Positions 37,327-46,827 of a stretch of DNA of 64,000 nucleotides are shown in pieces; position 1 is the stretch's first letter, and each line of letters starts with the position of its first letter. The notes under the pieces were generated by a model, which worked only from the letters and a program-made list of their open reading frames with translations, ran no database searches and was not told the DNA's origin. The position numbers and the translations under genes are program-made. Location of the stretch: the NCBI GenBank assembly GCA_946481295.1, contig CAMLLW010000001.1:1-64000 (forward strand), given 5' to 3'. The DNA is from an uncultured Clostridia bacterium. GTDB lineage: Bacteria > Bacillota > Clostridia > Lachnospirales > UBA5962.

Positions 37327-37620
37327 AATAGAAAATTAGAAGTTATAGTCGTTAATTGATTATAAATAATAATTATGGTATAATTTTATTATAAATAATT
37401 AAAAGTAAAATTAGTGTTATTATGATTAATATACTATTTATTAGTAAATATATAATTTTTAAAAATAGTAGTGATAAATTACTCGATTGTAACGTATTGT
37501 ATATTATTATATTTTATTATTTTAAGATTATAATTAAAGAATATTATTTATAAATTTTATAAAATTGATTTTATCATTGTTAAAGTTTATAATAAAATAA
37601 AATTTAATAGAGGTTGAGTT
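37327..37620 (+). other. non-coding region before ispE
   Basis: About 290 bases of extremely AT-rich sequence after the mtnN terminator. No gene of either strand is convincing. Its only clear signals are the ispE promoter and the ribosome-binding site AATAGAGGTTG. Confidence 0.5.
37565..37593 (+). promoter_or_regulatory. promoter of ispE
   Basis: TTGATT (37565-37570), a 17-base spacer and a perfect TATAAT (37588-37593). Confidence 0.65.
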
Positions 37621-38514
37621 ATGAAATATATTGATTTAAAATCTTATGCAAAAATTAATTTAGCATTAGACGTTCTAAACAAAAGAAATGATGGATATCA
37701 TAATGTAAGAATGATAATGCAAACTATAAGTTTACATGATAATATTTTCATAAAAAAAATACCTAAAAATAAAATAGAAATACGTTCTAATGTAAGTTGG
37801 TTGCCTACAGATTCAAAAAATTTAGCTTATAAGGCAGCTCAATTAATGATTAAAAATTATAATATTAACGAGGGAATCTCTATAGATATTAATAAAAATA
37901 TACCTATTAGTGCTGGTCTAGCAGGAGGAAGCAGTAATTGTGCTACAGTTTTATTAGGTGTTAAAAAGTTATTTAAATTAAATATTTCAGCAAAAGAATT
38001 ATTAAAAATGGGTAAAACTTTAGGGGCAGATGTACCTTATTGTATCATAGGTGGTACAGCATTAGCTGAAGGAATAGGAGATAAAATAACAAGATTAACA
38101 CCTCATCCTAAAGTATATGTACTTATTGCTAAACCCAATATAAATGTATCAACTAAATTTGTTTATGATAACTTAGACTTAAAAAAAATAACTAAAAGAC
38201 CAGACATTGATTCCATGATAAACTACATAAATAATAGTAATTTAGATTATATATCAAGTAATTTTTGTAATGTTTTAGAAAATGTGACAGAAACAGAGTA
38301 TCCTATTATAAAAAAAATAAAGATGATTATGCTAATGAATAATGCTTTAGGAGCTTTAATGAGTGGGAGTGGACCTACTGTTTTTGGATATTTTCGTACA
38401 AAAAAAGAATGCTATAAAGCTAGTTTGGAAATAAAATATAAATTATCAGAAGTAAGAGAAATATATCTTACTGGGATTTTTAATCCCAGAAGGAGTGGAA
38501 AATTTGGAAAGTAA
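37621..38514 (+). CDS. ispE: 4-diphosphocytidyl-2-C-methyl-D-erythritol kinase
   Basis: ATP-dependent GHMP-family kinase of the MEP isoprenoid pathway. 297 residues. The N-terminus has SYAKINLALDVLNKRNDGYH; the ATP loop is PISAGLAGGSSNCAT; ADVPYCIIGGTALAEGIG and SGSGPTVFG are further family motifs. ATG at 37621. It ends inside the start of a GntR regulator gene, an arrangement implying co-expression, although a biochemical link is not evident. Confidence 0.96.
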   Translation: MKYIDLKSYAKINLALDVLNKRNDGYHNVRMIMQTISLHDNIFIKKIPKNKIEIRSNVSWLPTDSKNLAYKAAQLMIKNYNINEGISIDINKNIPISAGLAGGSSNCATVLLGVKKLFKLNISAKELLKMGKTLGADVPYCIIGGTALAEGIGDKITRLTPHPKVYVLIAKPNINVSTKFVYDNLDLKKITKRPDIDSMINYINNSNLDYISSNFCNVLENVTETEYPIIKKIKMIMLMNNALGALMSGSGPTVFGYFRTKKECYKASLEIKYKLSEVREIYLTGIFNPRRSGKFGK

Positions 38515-39193
38515 TGATTTGAAAGTTAGCATTAATTTAGACAGTTACGTACCGTTACGTGATCTTGTTTATGATAGTATAAGAAATGCTATTTTAAATG
38601 ATAATATAAAGCAAGGAAGGCGTTTAACAGAAACACAACTTGCTAAAGTATTAGGAGTAAGTAGAACACCTATTAGAGAAGCTTTAAGAAGACTAGAATC
38701 AGAAGGATTTATAGAAATTATACCTCGCAAAGGCGCAGTTGTTAAAATTATGGGTAGTAAAGAATTACAAAATGTTTTAGAAGTTCGTTCTGTATTAGAA
38801 GGACTTGCTGCTAAATTAGCTTCTTATAATATAAATACTAAAAATGAACAAGAACTAATAGATGCAAAAAATAAATTTTATAGAGCATTTAAAGAAGATA
38901 ATAAAGATGCTATGATAGAACATGATATAGAGTTACATGATTTAATATTTTCTATATCAGATAATGACAAGTTAGTTCAAATTGTTAATAATTTACATGA
39001 ACAAACTTATAGATATAGAGTTATATATATAAATGATAAAAACTACTTAAAAAGTATAGTTGATGAACACGAAGAACTAGTTGATGCTATTATTAATAAA
39101 GATTCTTCTAAAGCAGAATCTATTGCAAGTTTACACATTAAAAACCAAAAGTATGCGGTACTTGATATTTTAGAAAAAGAAAACTTCTATTAA
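38504..39193 (+). CDS. GntR-family regulator, FadR subfamily (FCD domain)
   Basis: A 229-residue transcription factor. The N-terminal winged helix (about 15-80) has PLRDLVYDSIRNAIL, LTETQLAKVLGVSRTPIREAL and RRLESEGFIEI. The C-terminal all-helical FCD effector domain (about 85-215) has EVRSVLEGLAAKLA, metal-ligand-like Asp/His residues and HEELVDAI. FCD regulators usually sense carboxylic acids. In-frame GTG 38495 sits on the AAGGAG ribosome-binding site itself, so TTG 38504 is the better start. It overlaps the ispE end. Its targets are unknown; FadR-type regulators prefer TNGTNNACNA-like sites, one of which lies before pflB. Confidence 0.9.
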   Translation: MESNDLKVSINLDSYVPLRDLVYDSIRNAILNDNIKQGRRLTETQLAKVLGVSRTPIREALRRLESEGFIEIIPRKGAVVKIMGSKELQNVLEVRSVLEGLAAKLASYNINTKNEQELIDAKNKFYRAFKEDNKDAMIEHDIELHDLIFSISDNDKLVQIVNNLHEQTYRYRVIYINDKNYLKSIVDEHEELVDAIINKDSSKAESIASLHIKNQKYAVLDILEKENFY

Positions 39194-39195
39194 GC

Positions 39196-39223
39196 AAAAC
39201 CTTATTAGGAGTTTTCATTTTTT
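39196..39223 (+). terminator. weak terminator after the GntR gene
   Basis: AAAACC pairs with GG(A)GTTTT with a bulged A, followed by CATTTTTTAT. Confidence 0.45.
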
Positions 39224-39228
39224 ATATC

Positions 39229-39257
39229 TTGAAATAAATACAAGTTTAAATTACAAT
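39229..39257 (+). promoter_or_regulatory. promoter of the SLH-protein gene
   Basis: TTGAAA (39229-39234), a 17-base spacer and TACAAT (39252-39257). Confidence 0.6.
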
Positions 39258-39312
39258 CATATATATATTTACTGACTTGAATTTAAATTTATAAACTTAT
39301 GGAGGTTTATGT

Positions 39313-41352
39313 ATGAATTTAAAAAAATATTCTAAAAGAGCTTTACTGACTATGGCTATTACACTAAATATAAATACTTTTGCAATTGCTAGTTCTGGTT
39401 ATGTTGATGTACCAAAAGATCATTGGGCATATAATTCTATATCTAATATATCTAAAAAGGGTTATATAGTTGGTAATGGTGCTGGTGAATATAAACCTAA
39501 TAATCCTATAGATAAATTTGAGACTGCAAAAATATTAGCTGTTGTTTCAGGATATAAGTATGCAGATATAACTTTAGATGAAAAGACATTTTATGATAAT
39601 GCATATAATAAGCATAAAAAGTTAATAGCTGAGTACAGTAAAAAGTTTACTAAGTGGAATAGTACAGCAGATAGAGAAATATCATTTTTACTAGAAAAAG
39701 GAATATTAATACCATCAGACTTAGACCAATTTGTAATACTAGGTGCTAATAAAAAAGAACAATTAAGAGCATTATCTAGACAAGAAATTTCTGTTTTTTT
39801 AACTAAAATAATGCAAGATGAGTATTTTGCTTTAAATGGAGAATATACTAATCCTTTTAAAGATGATAAAAATATAAATGCTAATGCAAAACCTTATGTT
39901 TATTTTTTAAGAAATAAAGGAGTATTATCTGGTGATAACAATAATAACTTTAATCCAAATGGAGCTGTAACACGAGCAGAATTTGCAGTCATGTTAGATA
40001 AAGTATTAAATATAATTAATAAAGAAGGAAATAAACAAGATAATATAGAAGATAGTAAACAAGATAATACTACAACAAATGAAGAAGTAAATATAGTTAA
40101 TGGTATAATAGATAAAACATATCCTAGTATTAATGCTATACAAGTTACTACTACTAATAATGATAATAAGATTTATAAATTAAACTCTAGTGTAGAAATA
40201 TATGTAAATGATAAATTATCTTCCTATACAAATATTACAGCAGGAAGTAATTTTACAGCAACATTAAAAGATAATCAAATAGTTGAATTGAGAGTAATTT
40301 CTAATAATACAACTAATATAGAAAATAATAGAAGAGAAGATGAAAGTAAAGAAGAAAATAAAATAGATTCAAGTAGAAATAATTTAAATGAAAATAATTC
40401 AAATAATAATATTTCAGATGAAGATTATATTATAACTCAAGGTGTTGTACAATCTATAAATATAGATAATAATGGTAAAAAAAATATTAGTATTTTAGTT
40501 AAAATATTAAGTCCTACAGGGGGTGTTTTAAACCAAACATTAAAATATACTTTAGATGATTTTACTAACATACATAAAGGTGATAATAAAATAGATTTTG
40601 GAGAAATTGTAAAAGATGATGTTGTAAAGTTAAAAACATATAATTCTACAGTGTATGATATAAATATTTTAGAGAAAAATAGAAGAATAGAAGGTGAACT
40701 TGTAGAAAAAAGAAAAGATGAATCATCAGCTAATAAATCAATTGTTGTAAAAGATAGTAGTAATAATGAAGAACAAGAATTTTACATAACAAGCGATAGT
40801 ACATTGGAAAGACAAGGTTCTGGAAAAGTAACTTTTGATGACATAAAAATAGGCGATTCTGTAGAAATTAATACTAATTATTATAATGTAGATGAATTGT
40901 ATGCATATGGTAATAAAAGAGTTATAGAAGGTGTTATAGATGAAATTTATATGACAAAAGATAATTCTATTTTTACAATAGAAGAAGCAGGCAAACCACA
41001 GTCTAAGTATTTTGCTAGTAGTAATATTGATATATCAAATATAGCAGTTGGTACTAAAGTAAGATTAAGTGTAGATAGTAAAGAAATTTTAAATATACTA
41101 AATATACGTAATCCAGATAATTTATATTTATCAGGAAATATAATTTCTATTTATAGTAATCGTATAGAAGTAAAGGAATTAGGTTCTAATAATATAAGAA
41201 CTATATATTATGATAGTAATACTAATTTTATAGATTCAAGAGCTGGAAAAAGCACAGATGTAGATAAACTACAAAAAGATATGTTAGTATATATAACTTT
41301 AAAAGTTAATAATGACTTACAAGCAAAAACTATAACTATTTTAAATAATTAA
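39313..41352 (+). CDS. secreted S-layer-homology (SLH) domain protein
   Basis: A 679-residue exported cell-surface protein. A signal peptide (about 1-27, cut after a typical AIA-S type site) is followed by an SLH repeat (about 29-83, with FETAKILAVVSGYKY), a divergent second (about 100-170) and a clear third SLH repeat (about 183-238, TRAEFAVMLDKVLN). SLH domains bind pyruvylated secondary wall polymers. The rest, an Asn/Asp/Glu-rich linker plus repeated beta modules (about 255-679, such as VNGIIDKTYPSINAI, TQGVVQSINIDN and EGVIDEIYMTK), is of unknown function. ATG behind ATGGAGGT. The M23 peptidase gene follows after 34 bases. Confidence 0.85.
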   Translation: MNLKKYSKRALLTMAITLNINTFAIASSGYVDVPKDHWAYNSISNISKKGYIVGNGAGEYKPNNPIDKFETAKILAVVSGYKYADITLDEKTFYDNAYNKHKKLIAEYSKKFTKWNSTADREISFLLEKGILIPSDLDQFVILGANKKEQLRALSRQEISVFLTKIMQDEYFALNGEYTNPFKDDKNINANAKPYVYFLRNKGVLSGDNNNNFNPNGAVTRAEFAVMLDKVLNIINKEGNKQDNIEDSKQDNTTTNEEVNIVNGIIDKTYPSINAIQVTTTNNDNKIYKLNSSVEIYVNDKLSSYTNITAGSNFTATLKDNQIVELRVISNNTTNIENNRREDESKEENKIDSSRNNLNENNSNNNISDEDYIITQGVVQSINIDNNGKKNISILVKILSPTGGVLNQTLKYTLDDFTNIHKGDNKIDFGEIVKDDVVKLKTYNSTVYDINILEKNRRIEGELVEKRKDESSANKSIVVKDSSNNEEQEFYITSDSTLERQGSGKVTFDDIKIGDSVEINTNYYNVDELYAYGNKRVIEGVIDEIYMTKDNSIFTIEEAGKPQSKYFASSNIDISNIAVGTKVRLSVDSKEILNILNIRNPDNLYLSGNIISIYSNRIEVKELGSNNIRTIYYDSNTNFIDSRAGKSTDVDKLQKDMLVYITLKVNNDLQAKTITILNN

Positions 41353-41386
41353 TAAATATACTAATAAATTTTCATGGAGAAGTATT

Positions 41387-42895
41387 ATGTCTAATAAAGG
41401 TAAGAATAAAAATAATGGAAAATCTAATAAGAATAAAAAAGGTTTTGAAGTAATTAAAAATAATGAAGAGAATATAAGTAATAATTATGATAAGCCTAAA
41501 TTAACTGTAATAAATACAGAAGAAAATAAACAAAATAAAAAAAATAATTATAAAGATATATTGAAAGATAAAAAAAATCATAAATATTTTGTAATATTAG
41601 CATGTATCATATTTTTTGGATTTATATTATTTACGTTTAGTAAAAATGCTAATCAAGTTTTTGTAGGCGATAATCCTGTAGCAATAATAAGAAAAGATAG
41701 TAATTTAACAAAAGATACAGTAGAACAAGCTGCTAAAGCAAAATTAGCAACAGAATTAGGAGTTAAAGATATTAAAATAGATCAACCTATAACTTTTAAG
41801 CCTATACATGTTAGAAAAAGAAATATTAATACAGAAGATCAAGCTTTAACTAATATTACAAGATCAATTACTTATAAAGTTGAAGGTATGATGTTTGTAA
41901 TAAATAATAAAGATATTTTAGCAGTAGCTTCATCTGATGAAGCAAATGAAATAGAAGACGAATTAAAAAAGCCTTATGATAAAGAAGATCAAAATCTTGT
42001 TGAAATTGGATTTGTAGAAGATTTAAAAGTTGTACCTAAATATGTAAATGAAGATGACATTCTTTCTAAAGAAGAAGCATTAGATACTTTTAAAGGTAAA
42101 ACTAAAGAATCTCAAGTTTATAAATTAAAACAAGGTGATACATTATTTGGTGTAGCAATGAAATACGGTATGAGTTTAAAGAAATTACTAGAGATTAATC
42201 CAGGTATGACTGAAAATTCATTATTACAAATTGGAGACAAAATTAATGTGTCAGTTTCAAAACCTATGTTATCTGTAGTAACATATGAAGAAGTAACATA
42301 TGATCAAATTTTAAAGAAACCTGTAGAAAAGAAAACTAATGATAAAGAATATATTTCTTATTCTAAAGTGTTACAAGAAGGAAAAGATGGAAAAGCAAGT
42401 ATAACTGAAAAAATAAAAAGAGTAAATGGTATAGAAACAGGGAGAGAACAATTACACAAACAAATTATATCAGAACCTGTTAAAGAAATTGTAGAAGTAG
42501 GAACAAGCAAAACACCACCTAAATATGCATTAGGTAGTTTTATTTATCCAGTTAGAGGTAGAATTACTGATTATTTTGGTGCAAGAAGAGGAGAACATAA
42601 AGGTATAGATATAAGTGCTTCTTATGGCTCATCTGTTTGGGCTGCAGATGGTGGTGTAGTATCTTTTAGTGGAAAGAGTTCAGGATACGGTAATTTAGTT
42701 ATAATAAATCATGAAAATGGTTATTCCACATATTATGGCCATAATTCTTCAATTTTAGTTAAAGTTGGAGAAAGAGTTTCACAAGGTGAAGTTATTGCTA
42801 AAGTTGGAAGTACTGGAAGAAGTACAGGAAATCATGTTCATTTTGAAGTAGTTAAAAATGGAACAAAAGAAAATCCATTAAAATATTTAAGTTAA
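41387..42895 (+). CDS. LysM-G5-M23 cell-wall peptidase
   Basis: A 502-residue membrane-anchored peptidoglycan hydrolase. A basic, Asn/Lys-rich cytosolic N-terminus is followed by one membrane helix (about 65-85). Then come a LysM domain (about 243-290, LKQGDTLFGVAMKYGMSLKK), a G5 domain (about 292-372) and a C-terminal M23 zinc endopeptidase (about 385-500) with the metal ligands in GEHKGIDIS and GNHVHFEV. It probably cuts peptide cross-links during growth, division or sporulation. It follows the SLH gene closely and precedes the walRK cluster; M23 wall hydrolases are typical WalR targets elsewhere, but no WalR box is seen directly upstream here. Confidence 0.93.
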   Translation: MSNKGKNKNNGKSNKNKKGFEVIKNNEENISNNYDKPKLTVINTEENKQNKKNNYKDILKDKKNHKYFVILACIIFFGFILFTFSKNANQVFVGDNPVAIIRKDSNLTKDTVEQAAKAKLATELGVKDIKIDQPITFKPIHVRKRNINTEDQALTNITRSITYKVEGMMFVINNKDILAVASSDEANEIEDELKKPYDKEDQNLVEIGFVEDLKVVPKYVNEDDILSKEEALDTFKGKTKESQVYKLKQGDTLFGVAMKYGMSLKKLLEINPGMTENSLLQIGDKINVSVSKPMLSVVTYEEVTYDQILKKPVEKKTNDKEYISYSKVLQEGKDGKASITEKIKRVNGIETGREQLHKQIISEPVKEIVEVGTSKTPPKYALGSFIYPVRGRITDYFGARRGEHKGIDISASYGSSVWAADGGVVSFSGKSSGYGNLVIINHENGYSTYYGHNSSILVKVGERVSQGEVIAKVGSTGRSTGNHVHFEVVKNGTKENPLKYLS

Positions 42896-42926
42896 AAAAG
42901 ATAGAATTTAATAAATTCTATCTTTT
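42894..42926 (+). terminator. terminator of the M23 peptidase gene
   Basis: AAAAAGATAGAATTT / AAATTCTATCTTTTT, a 15-bp perfect stem with a 3-base loop. Confidence 0.85.
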
Positions 42927-42979
42927 TGCATTTTTATTTTCTAAATTTAATATATTTTATAAATTAATTTAGAAAGTAG

Positions 42980-43747
42980 ATGATTGTAATAAAATTATTT
43001 TTAACTTGCCTTAAAAATTTTTTAAAAGAAAATATATACAGTTATAAATTAAATAAATTTATAATAAAAGTTAATATATTAAAAAAGATTAAAAAATATA
43101 ATGTATTAAAATCTAAGTATTGCAAAATATATTATTTAGATATAGAAGATAAAATTTTAGAATTAATATTGAGTATAGTTAATGAATATTTTTTACTTTT
43201 AAAAAATGATTTTGATATAAAATATTGTAGAAAAATAAAATTTATAATATATCCAAATTATGATGAAATGAATTTTGTAATGAATACTTTTGATGAAAAT
43301 AATTATCCTATAGGCAGTTATTATGCAGAAATTATACATATAATTAATCCAAAAATTTATTATAATAACTATAGTTTTGATGAATTTAAAAAGTTTTTTT
43401 TAAGAGAAGGACCAATAATCCATGAGATGTCGCATTTATTTTTAGATTTAAAAGCAAAAGGAAATTATGAAATTTGGTTTTCAGAAGGTGTAGCACTTTA
43501 TTTTGAATATAAATATACAAATTTTATATATGATGATGAAATATTTGATACTTCAAATATTTTATGGAGTGAAATGGATAATATATTTAAAAATTTGCAT
43601 GAATATAAGGCATATATTTTGTCTTTTAATGTAATTTTAAATTTTGTAAATAAATATTCAGAAAATGAATTAAAAAAAATTTTTATTAGTTTAAACAAGC
43701 ATTATACTTTCGATTTTATTAAAAATTATATAGATAATTTGAAATAA
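42980..43747 (+). CDS. putative MA-clan zinc metallopeptidase
   Basis: A 255-residue protein with a gluzincin HExxH motif (IIHEMSHLFLD) and a downstream Glu in WFSEGVALYFEY, which completes the metal site as in peptidase-MA-like domain proteins. The N-terminus is weakly hydrophobic and basic (residues 1-12) but not a clear signal peptide, so location is unsure. A strand-rich region before the motif (IKFIIYPNYDEMN, SYYAEIIHI) fits the family. It starts with ATG 42980 behind AGAAAGTAG, between a terminator and the walR promoter. Substrate unknown. Confidence 0.75.
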   Translation: MIVIKLFLTCLKNFLKENIYSYKLNKFIIKVNILKKIKKYNVLKSKYCKIYYLDIEDKILELILSIVNEYFLLLKNDFDIKYCRKIKFIIYPNYDEMNFVMNTFDENNYPIGSYYAEIIHIINPKIYYNNYSFDEFKKFFLREGPIIHEMSHLFLDLKAKGNYEIWFSEGVALYFEYKYTNFIYDDEIFDTSNILWSEMDNIFKNLHEYKAYILSFNVILNFVNKYSENELKKIFISLNKHYTFDFIKNYIDNLK

Positions 43748-43767
43748 TAGCTAATATGATATATTAT
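43739..43767 (+). promoter_or_regulatory. candidate promoter of walRK
   Basis: TTGAAA (43739-43744) overlaps the end of the peptidase gene, with a 17-base spacer and TATTAT (43762-43767). Confidence 0.5.
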
Positions 43768-43799
43768 TATTACATGTGATTTAAGGGGTGATATTACAT

Positions 43800-44489
43800 A
43801 TGAAAAAAAAAATATTAATTATAGAAGATGAAAAAAATATTTTAGATATTATAAAATTTAATTTACAAAAAGAGGGGTACGATGTTATTTGTGCTCTAGA
43901 TGGGGAAGAAGGTTTAGATTTAGCTTTAAATGAAAATCCAGATCTTATTTTGTTAGATATAATGATGCCAAAATTAGATGGATTTGAAGTTTGTAAAAGA
44001 ATAAGAGAAAAGAAATATACTCCTATAATAATGTTAACTGCTAGAGCTGAAGAAGTAGATAAGGTTTTAGGATTAGAAGTAGGAGCTGATGATTATGTTA
44101 CTAAACCTTTTAGTACAAGAGAGTTAGTTGCTAGAGTAAAAGCTAATTTAAGAAGGATTGAATCAGATACAGTATCTGATAAAGATAATCACATTTTAAA
44201 AATAAGAGATATAGAAATAGATTTTGAAAAATATGAAATAAGAAATAATGGAAAATTAATAGATTTAACAAAGAGAGAATTTGAACTAGTAAGTTTTTTA
44301 GCTACAAATAAAGGTAAAGTGTTTTCTAGAGAAGTTTTACTTGAAAAAGTTTGGGGATATGAATATTTTGGAGATGTTCGTACTGTAGATGTTACAATAA
44401 GAAGATTACGTGTTAAATTAGAAGAAAATTCTGATGAACCTAAATATATAGTAACAAAAAGAGGAGTCGGATACTATTTCCCAGAATAA
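43800..44489 (+). CDS. walR: response regulator WalR (YycF)
   Basis: The OmpR-type master regulator of cell-wall metabolism. The 229 residues comprise a receiver domain with the acidic pair in IIEDEKN, phospho-acceptor Asp53 in LILLDIMMPKLDG, the Thr in MLTARA and Lys in TKPF. A winged-helix DNA-binding domain follows (about 130-229, TVDVTIRRLRVKLE). An in-frame GTG at 43788 overlaps the ribosome-binding site AAGGGGTGAT; ATG 43800 has the right spacing and is chosen. The partner kinase follows after 16 bases. Confidence 0.95.
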   Translation: MKKKILIIEDEKNILDIIKFNLQKEGYDVICALDGEEGLDLALNENPDLILLDIMMPKLDGFEVCKRIREKKYTPIIMLTARAEEVDKVLGLEVGADDYVTKPFSTRELVARVKANLRRIESDTVSDKDNHILKIRDIEIDFEKYEIRNNGKLIDLTKREFELVSFLATNKGKVFSREVLLEKVWGYEYFGDVRTVDVTIRRLRVKLEENSDEPKYIVTKRGVGYYFPE

Positions 44490-44505
44490 TAAATAAGAGG
44501 ATTTT

Positions 44506-46266
44506 ATGAAAAGTATAAAAACAAAATTAGTATTACTTTATGTTACTTTAGTATTTATAGTAATGTTAGTAATAGGCGTATTTATATGTACAAGTATAAA
44601 AAGACAAGAATCTAATAGAGTAAGAACAGATTTAGAAACATATGCAAATTTAGTTAATGATCAAATACAACAGTATATTAATAAAGATCAATTTAAAGAA
44701 GATTTAAATGAACAAAATTTTTTATTTGGCGCTCGCACAGATATGCAGTTAGCCATATTAACAATGGATGGGAAAACTTTAGCACCAGATAAAAGTGTTT
44801 TATATAAGGATAACGTTATTTTAGATGCTATGGTTGGCAAAGAAAGCTTTCAAGCATGGAAAAGAGAAATTGATGTAACTGGAGATCAAGAAGGTAGAAG
44901 AAAAGTATGGATGAGTTATGCCAAACCTATTTTTGCTAAAGGCTCTAATTCTAATTATATAATTTATCTAAAAATGGATGTAAGTATGCTACAAGAAAGT
45001 ATAAGTTATACGACTAGAACTATATTTATATCAGGAATAATAGCAATAATTATAGCTGTCATATTAGGAAGTGTATTTGCAAATACATTAACTGATCCTA
45101 TCATTAAACTTACAAATACAGCTAAAGAAATAGCAAGTGGACATTTAAATCAACAGATACCGGTTTTTAGTGATGATGAGGTGGGTCAGCTTACAAAAAG
45201 TTTTAATTATATGGGTAAAAATTTATATCAAATGATGTCTCATATGATAATTGATAAAAAGAAAATAGAAATTATACTTAATAATATGACGGATGGAGTT
45301 ATAGCATTTGATAGTTCGGGCAGAATAATACATGTAAACATTAAGTGCAAAGAAATGTTATCATTAGATAATATAGATAATTTTAATTTAAGTGAATTTA
45401 TAGATGTAATTGGTTTAAATGCAGAAGATTATGATGATTTACAAGATATTAAGGATTATATATTTAGTGTAAAAAATAAATTTTTAAGTGCAACATTTAG
45501 TATTTATAAAGATCATTTAGGAAATAATGAAGGATTAGTTGCAGTTTTTCAGGATATAACAAAGCATGCAAAATTAGATAATATGAGAAAAGAATTTGTA
45601 GCAAATGTATCACATGAAATACGTACACCGCTAACTATTATAAAAACATATTCAGAAACATTATTAGATGGAGCAATGGATGAAAAAGAAACATTAAAAA
45701 GTTTTTTAGAAACAATAAATTCAGAAGCAGATAGAATAACATTATTAGCTTCAGATTTATTAGAATTATCTAGATTTGATAATAATCAGTTGAGTATGAA
45801 TAAAGAAATTTCTAATTTAGTTGAAATTTTAGAAAATAGTATTAGACAAAATAATGTAATGGCAAATTCTAAAAATCAACATATAATTAAGAATTTTAAT
45901 ACAGAAGAAATATATACAGAATGTGATCCATATAGAATAGATCAAGTTTTTACTAATATAATATCTAATTCTATAAAGTATAGTCCAGAAAACACTAATA
46001 TATATATAAATATAGAAGAATCTGATATAGACTGTAATATATATATACGAGATGAAGGTATTGGTATACCTAAAGATGATATAGATAGAATTTTTGAAAG
46101 ATTTTATAGGATAGATAAAGCTAGAAGTAGAGCAATGGGAGGAACAGGTTTAGGACTTTCTATTGTAAAAGAAATAATGGATGCACATGATGCTAAAATA
46201 TTTGTTGAAAGTGAATTAAATGTTGGCACTACAGTTATATTAAAATTTAATAAAATTATTGTATAA
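44506..46266 (+). CDS. walK: sensor histidine kinase WalK (YycG)
   Basis: A 586-residue membrane sensor of wall status that phosphorylates WalR. Two membrane helices (about 8-28 and 170-192) flank an extracellular Cache/PAS-like sensor. HAMP (about 193-245), a cytosolic PAS (about 255-345), HisKA with His370 in NVSHEIRTPLTI, and the ATPase domain (NIISNSIKYS, DEGIGIP, FERFYRIDKA, GTGLGLSIVK) follow in the order typical of WalK. Its sister at 287 shares the catalytic core but lacks a clear HAMP. A WalR box lies 17 bases after the stop codon. Confidence 0.94.
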   Translation: MKSIKTKLVLLYVTLVFIVMLVIGVFICTSIKRQESNRVRTDLETYANLVNDQIQQYINKDQFKEDLNEQNFLFGARTDMQLAILTMDGKTLAPDKSVLYKDNVILDAMVGKESFQAWKREIDVTGDQEGRRKVWMSYAKPIFAKGSNSNYIIYLKMDVSMLQESISYTTRTIFISGIIAIIIAVILGSVFANTLTDPIIKLTNTAKEIASGHLNQQIPVFSDDEVGQLTKSFNYMGKNLYQMMSHMIIDKKKIEIILNNMTDGVIAFDSSGRIIHVNIKCKEMLSLDNIDNFNLSEFIDVIGLNAEDYDDLQDIKDYIFSVKNKFLSATFSIYKDHLGNNEGLVAVFQDITKHAKLDNMRKEFVANVSHEIRTPLTIIKTYSETLLDGAMDEKETLKSFLETINSEADRITLLASDLLELSRFDNNQLSMNKEISNLVEILENSIRQNNVMANSKNQHIIKNFNTEEIYTECDPYRIDQVFTNIISNSIKYSPENTNIYINIEESDIDCNIYIRDEGIGIPKDDIDRIFERFYRIDKARSRAMGGTGLGLSIVKEIMDAHDAKIFVESELNVGTTVILKFNKIIV

Positions 46267-46283
46267 TATAAAAGTAAGAATAG

Positions 46284-46300
46284 TGTAACAATATTGTAAT
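46284..46300 (+). promoter_or_regulatory. candidate WalR box
   Basis: TGTAAC-N5-TGTAAT is an exact match to the published WalR direct-repeat consensus (TGTWAH-N5-TGTWAH). It lies upstream of a TATAAT at 46328-46333 and of the secreted-protein gene at 46365, at a position suited to activation. Confidence 0.65.
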
Positions 46301-46364
46301 ATAAATATTATCATAAATGTTGTATACTATAATAGTAGTTATTTAAAGTTAGGAGGCATAATTT

Positions 46365-46811
46365 ATGATTAAGTTTATCATGAAATTTATGTTATGTTTT
46401 AGCTTTACTATATTATTGGGTATACCAGTTTTAGCAAATGATAAAAATGCCTCTAAGGTTACTGAAGATAATATTTTTAATATAACATCTGGAATTGAAG
46501 ATAGCGATGAAATTACCTTTGATAATTATAGGACCATTACTGGTATTGCAAAAGAAGGTACTATTATTGAAATTACAAATATTCTAAATTCAGAAGAAGA
46601 AAAAAATTATAAAATTGAAGTTGGTTCTTCTGGAGTATTTAGCATAGATATAGAATTATTTACAGGTTACAACAATATAGAAATTAAAGCTACAGAAGAT
46701 AAAACTACTCAAAATATAAAACAATCTATTAGAAAGCTAGATCAAAATGTAAAAGAAAAAATATCTTCAAAAGAACTAGTTTTACCAGGTGATAGTATTT
46801 TGATGCAATAA
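46365..46811 (+). CDS. small secreted Ig-like protein in the wal operon
   Basis: A 148-residue exported protein. The signal peptide (about 1-25) ends in PVLANDK with an A-x-A-like cleavage site. One Ig-like beta domain follows (about 45-115, with TITGIAKEGTIIEITNI and GVFSIDIELFTGYNNIEIKA, the typical bacterial adhesion/glucodextranase-N-like pattern). No anchor or catalytic motif is seen. It sits between walK and yycH, where other Firmicutes have nothing, and is preceded by a WalR box and TTAGGAGG. A role as an extracellular partner of WalK/YycHI is possible but unproven. Confidence 0.75.
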   Translation: MIKFIMKFMLCFSFTILLGIPVLANDKNASKVTEDNIFNITSGIEDSDEITFDNYRTITGIAKEGTIIEITNILNSEEEKNYKIEVGSSGVFSIDIELFTGYNNIEIKATEDKTTQNIKQSIRKLDQNVKEKISSKELVLPGDSILMQ

Positions 46812-46827
46812 TATAATTGGTGATGTT

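Noticed and set aside
37488-37503. WalR box before ispE (TGTAAC then TGTATA)
   Set aside because: The spacing is 4 rather than 5 bases and the region lies far upstream of the ispE promoter.
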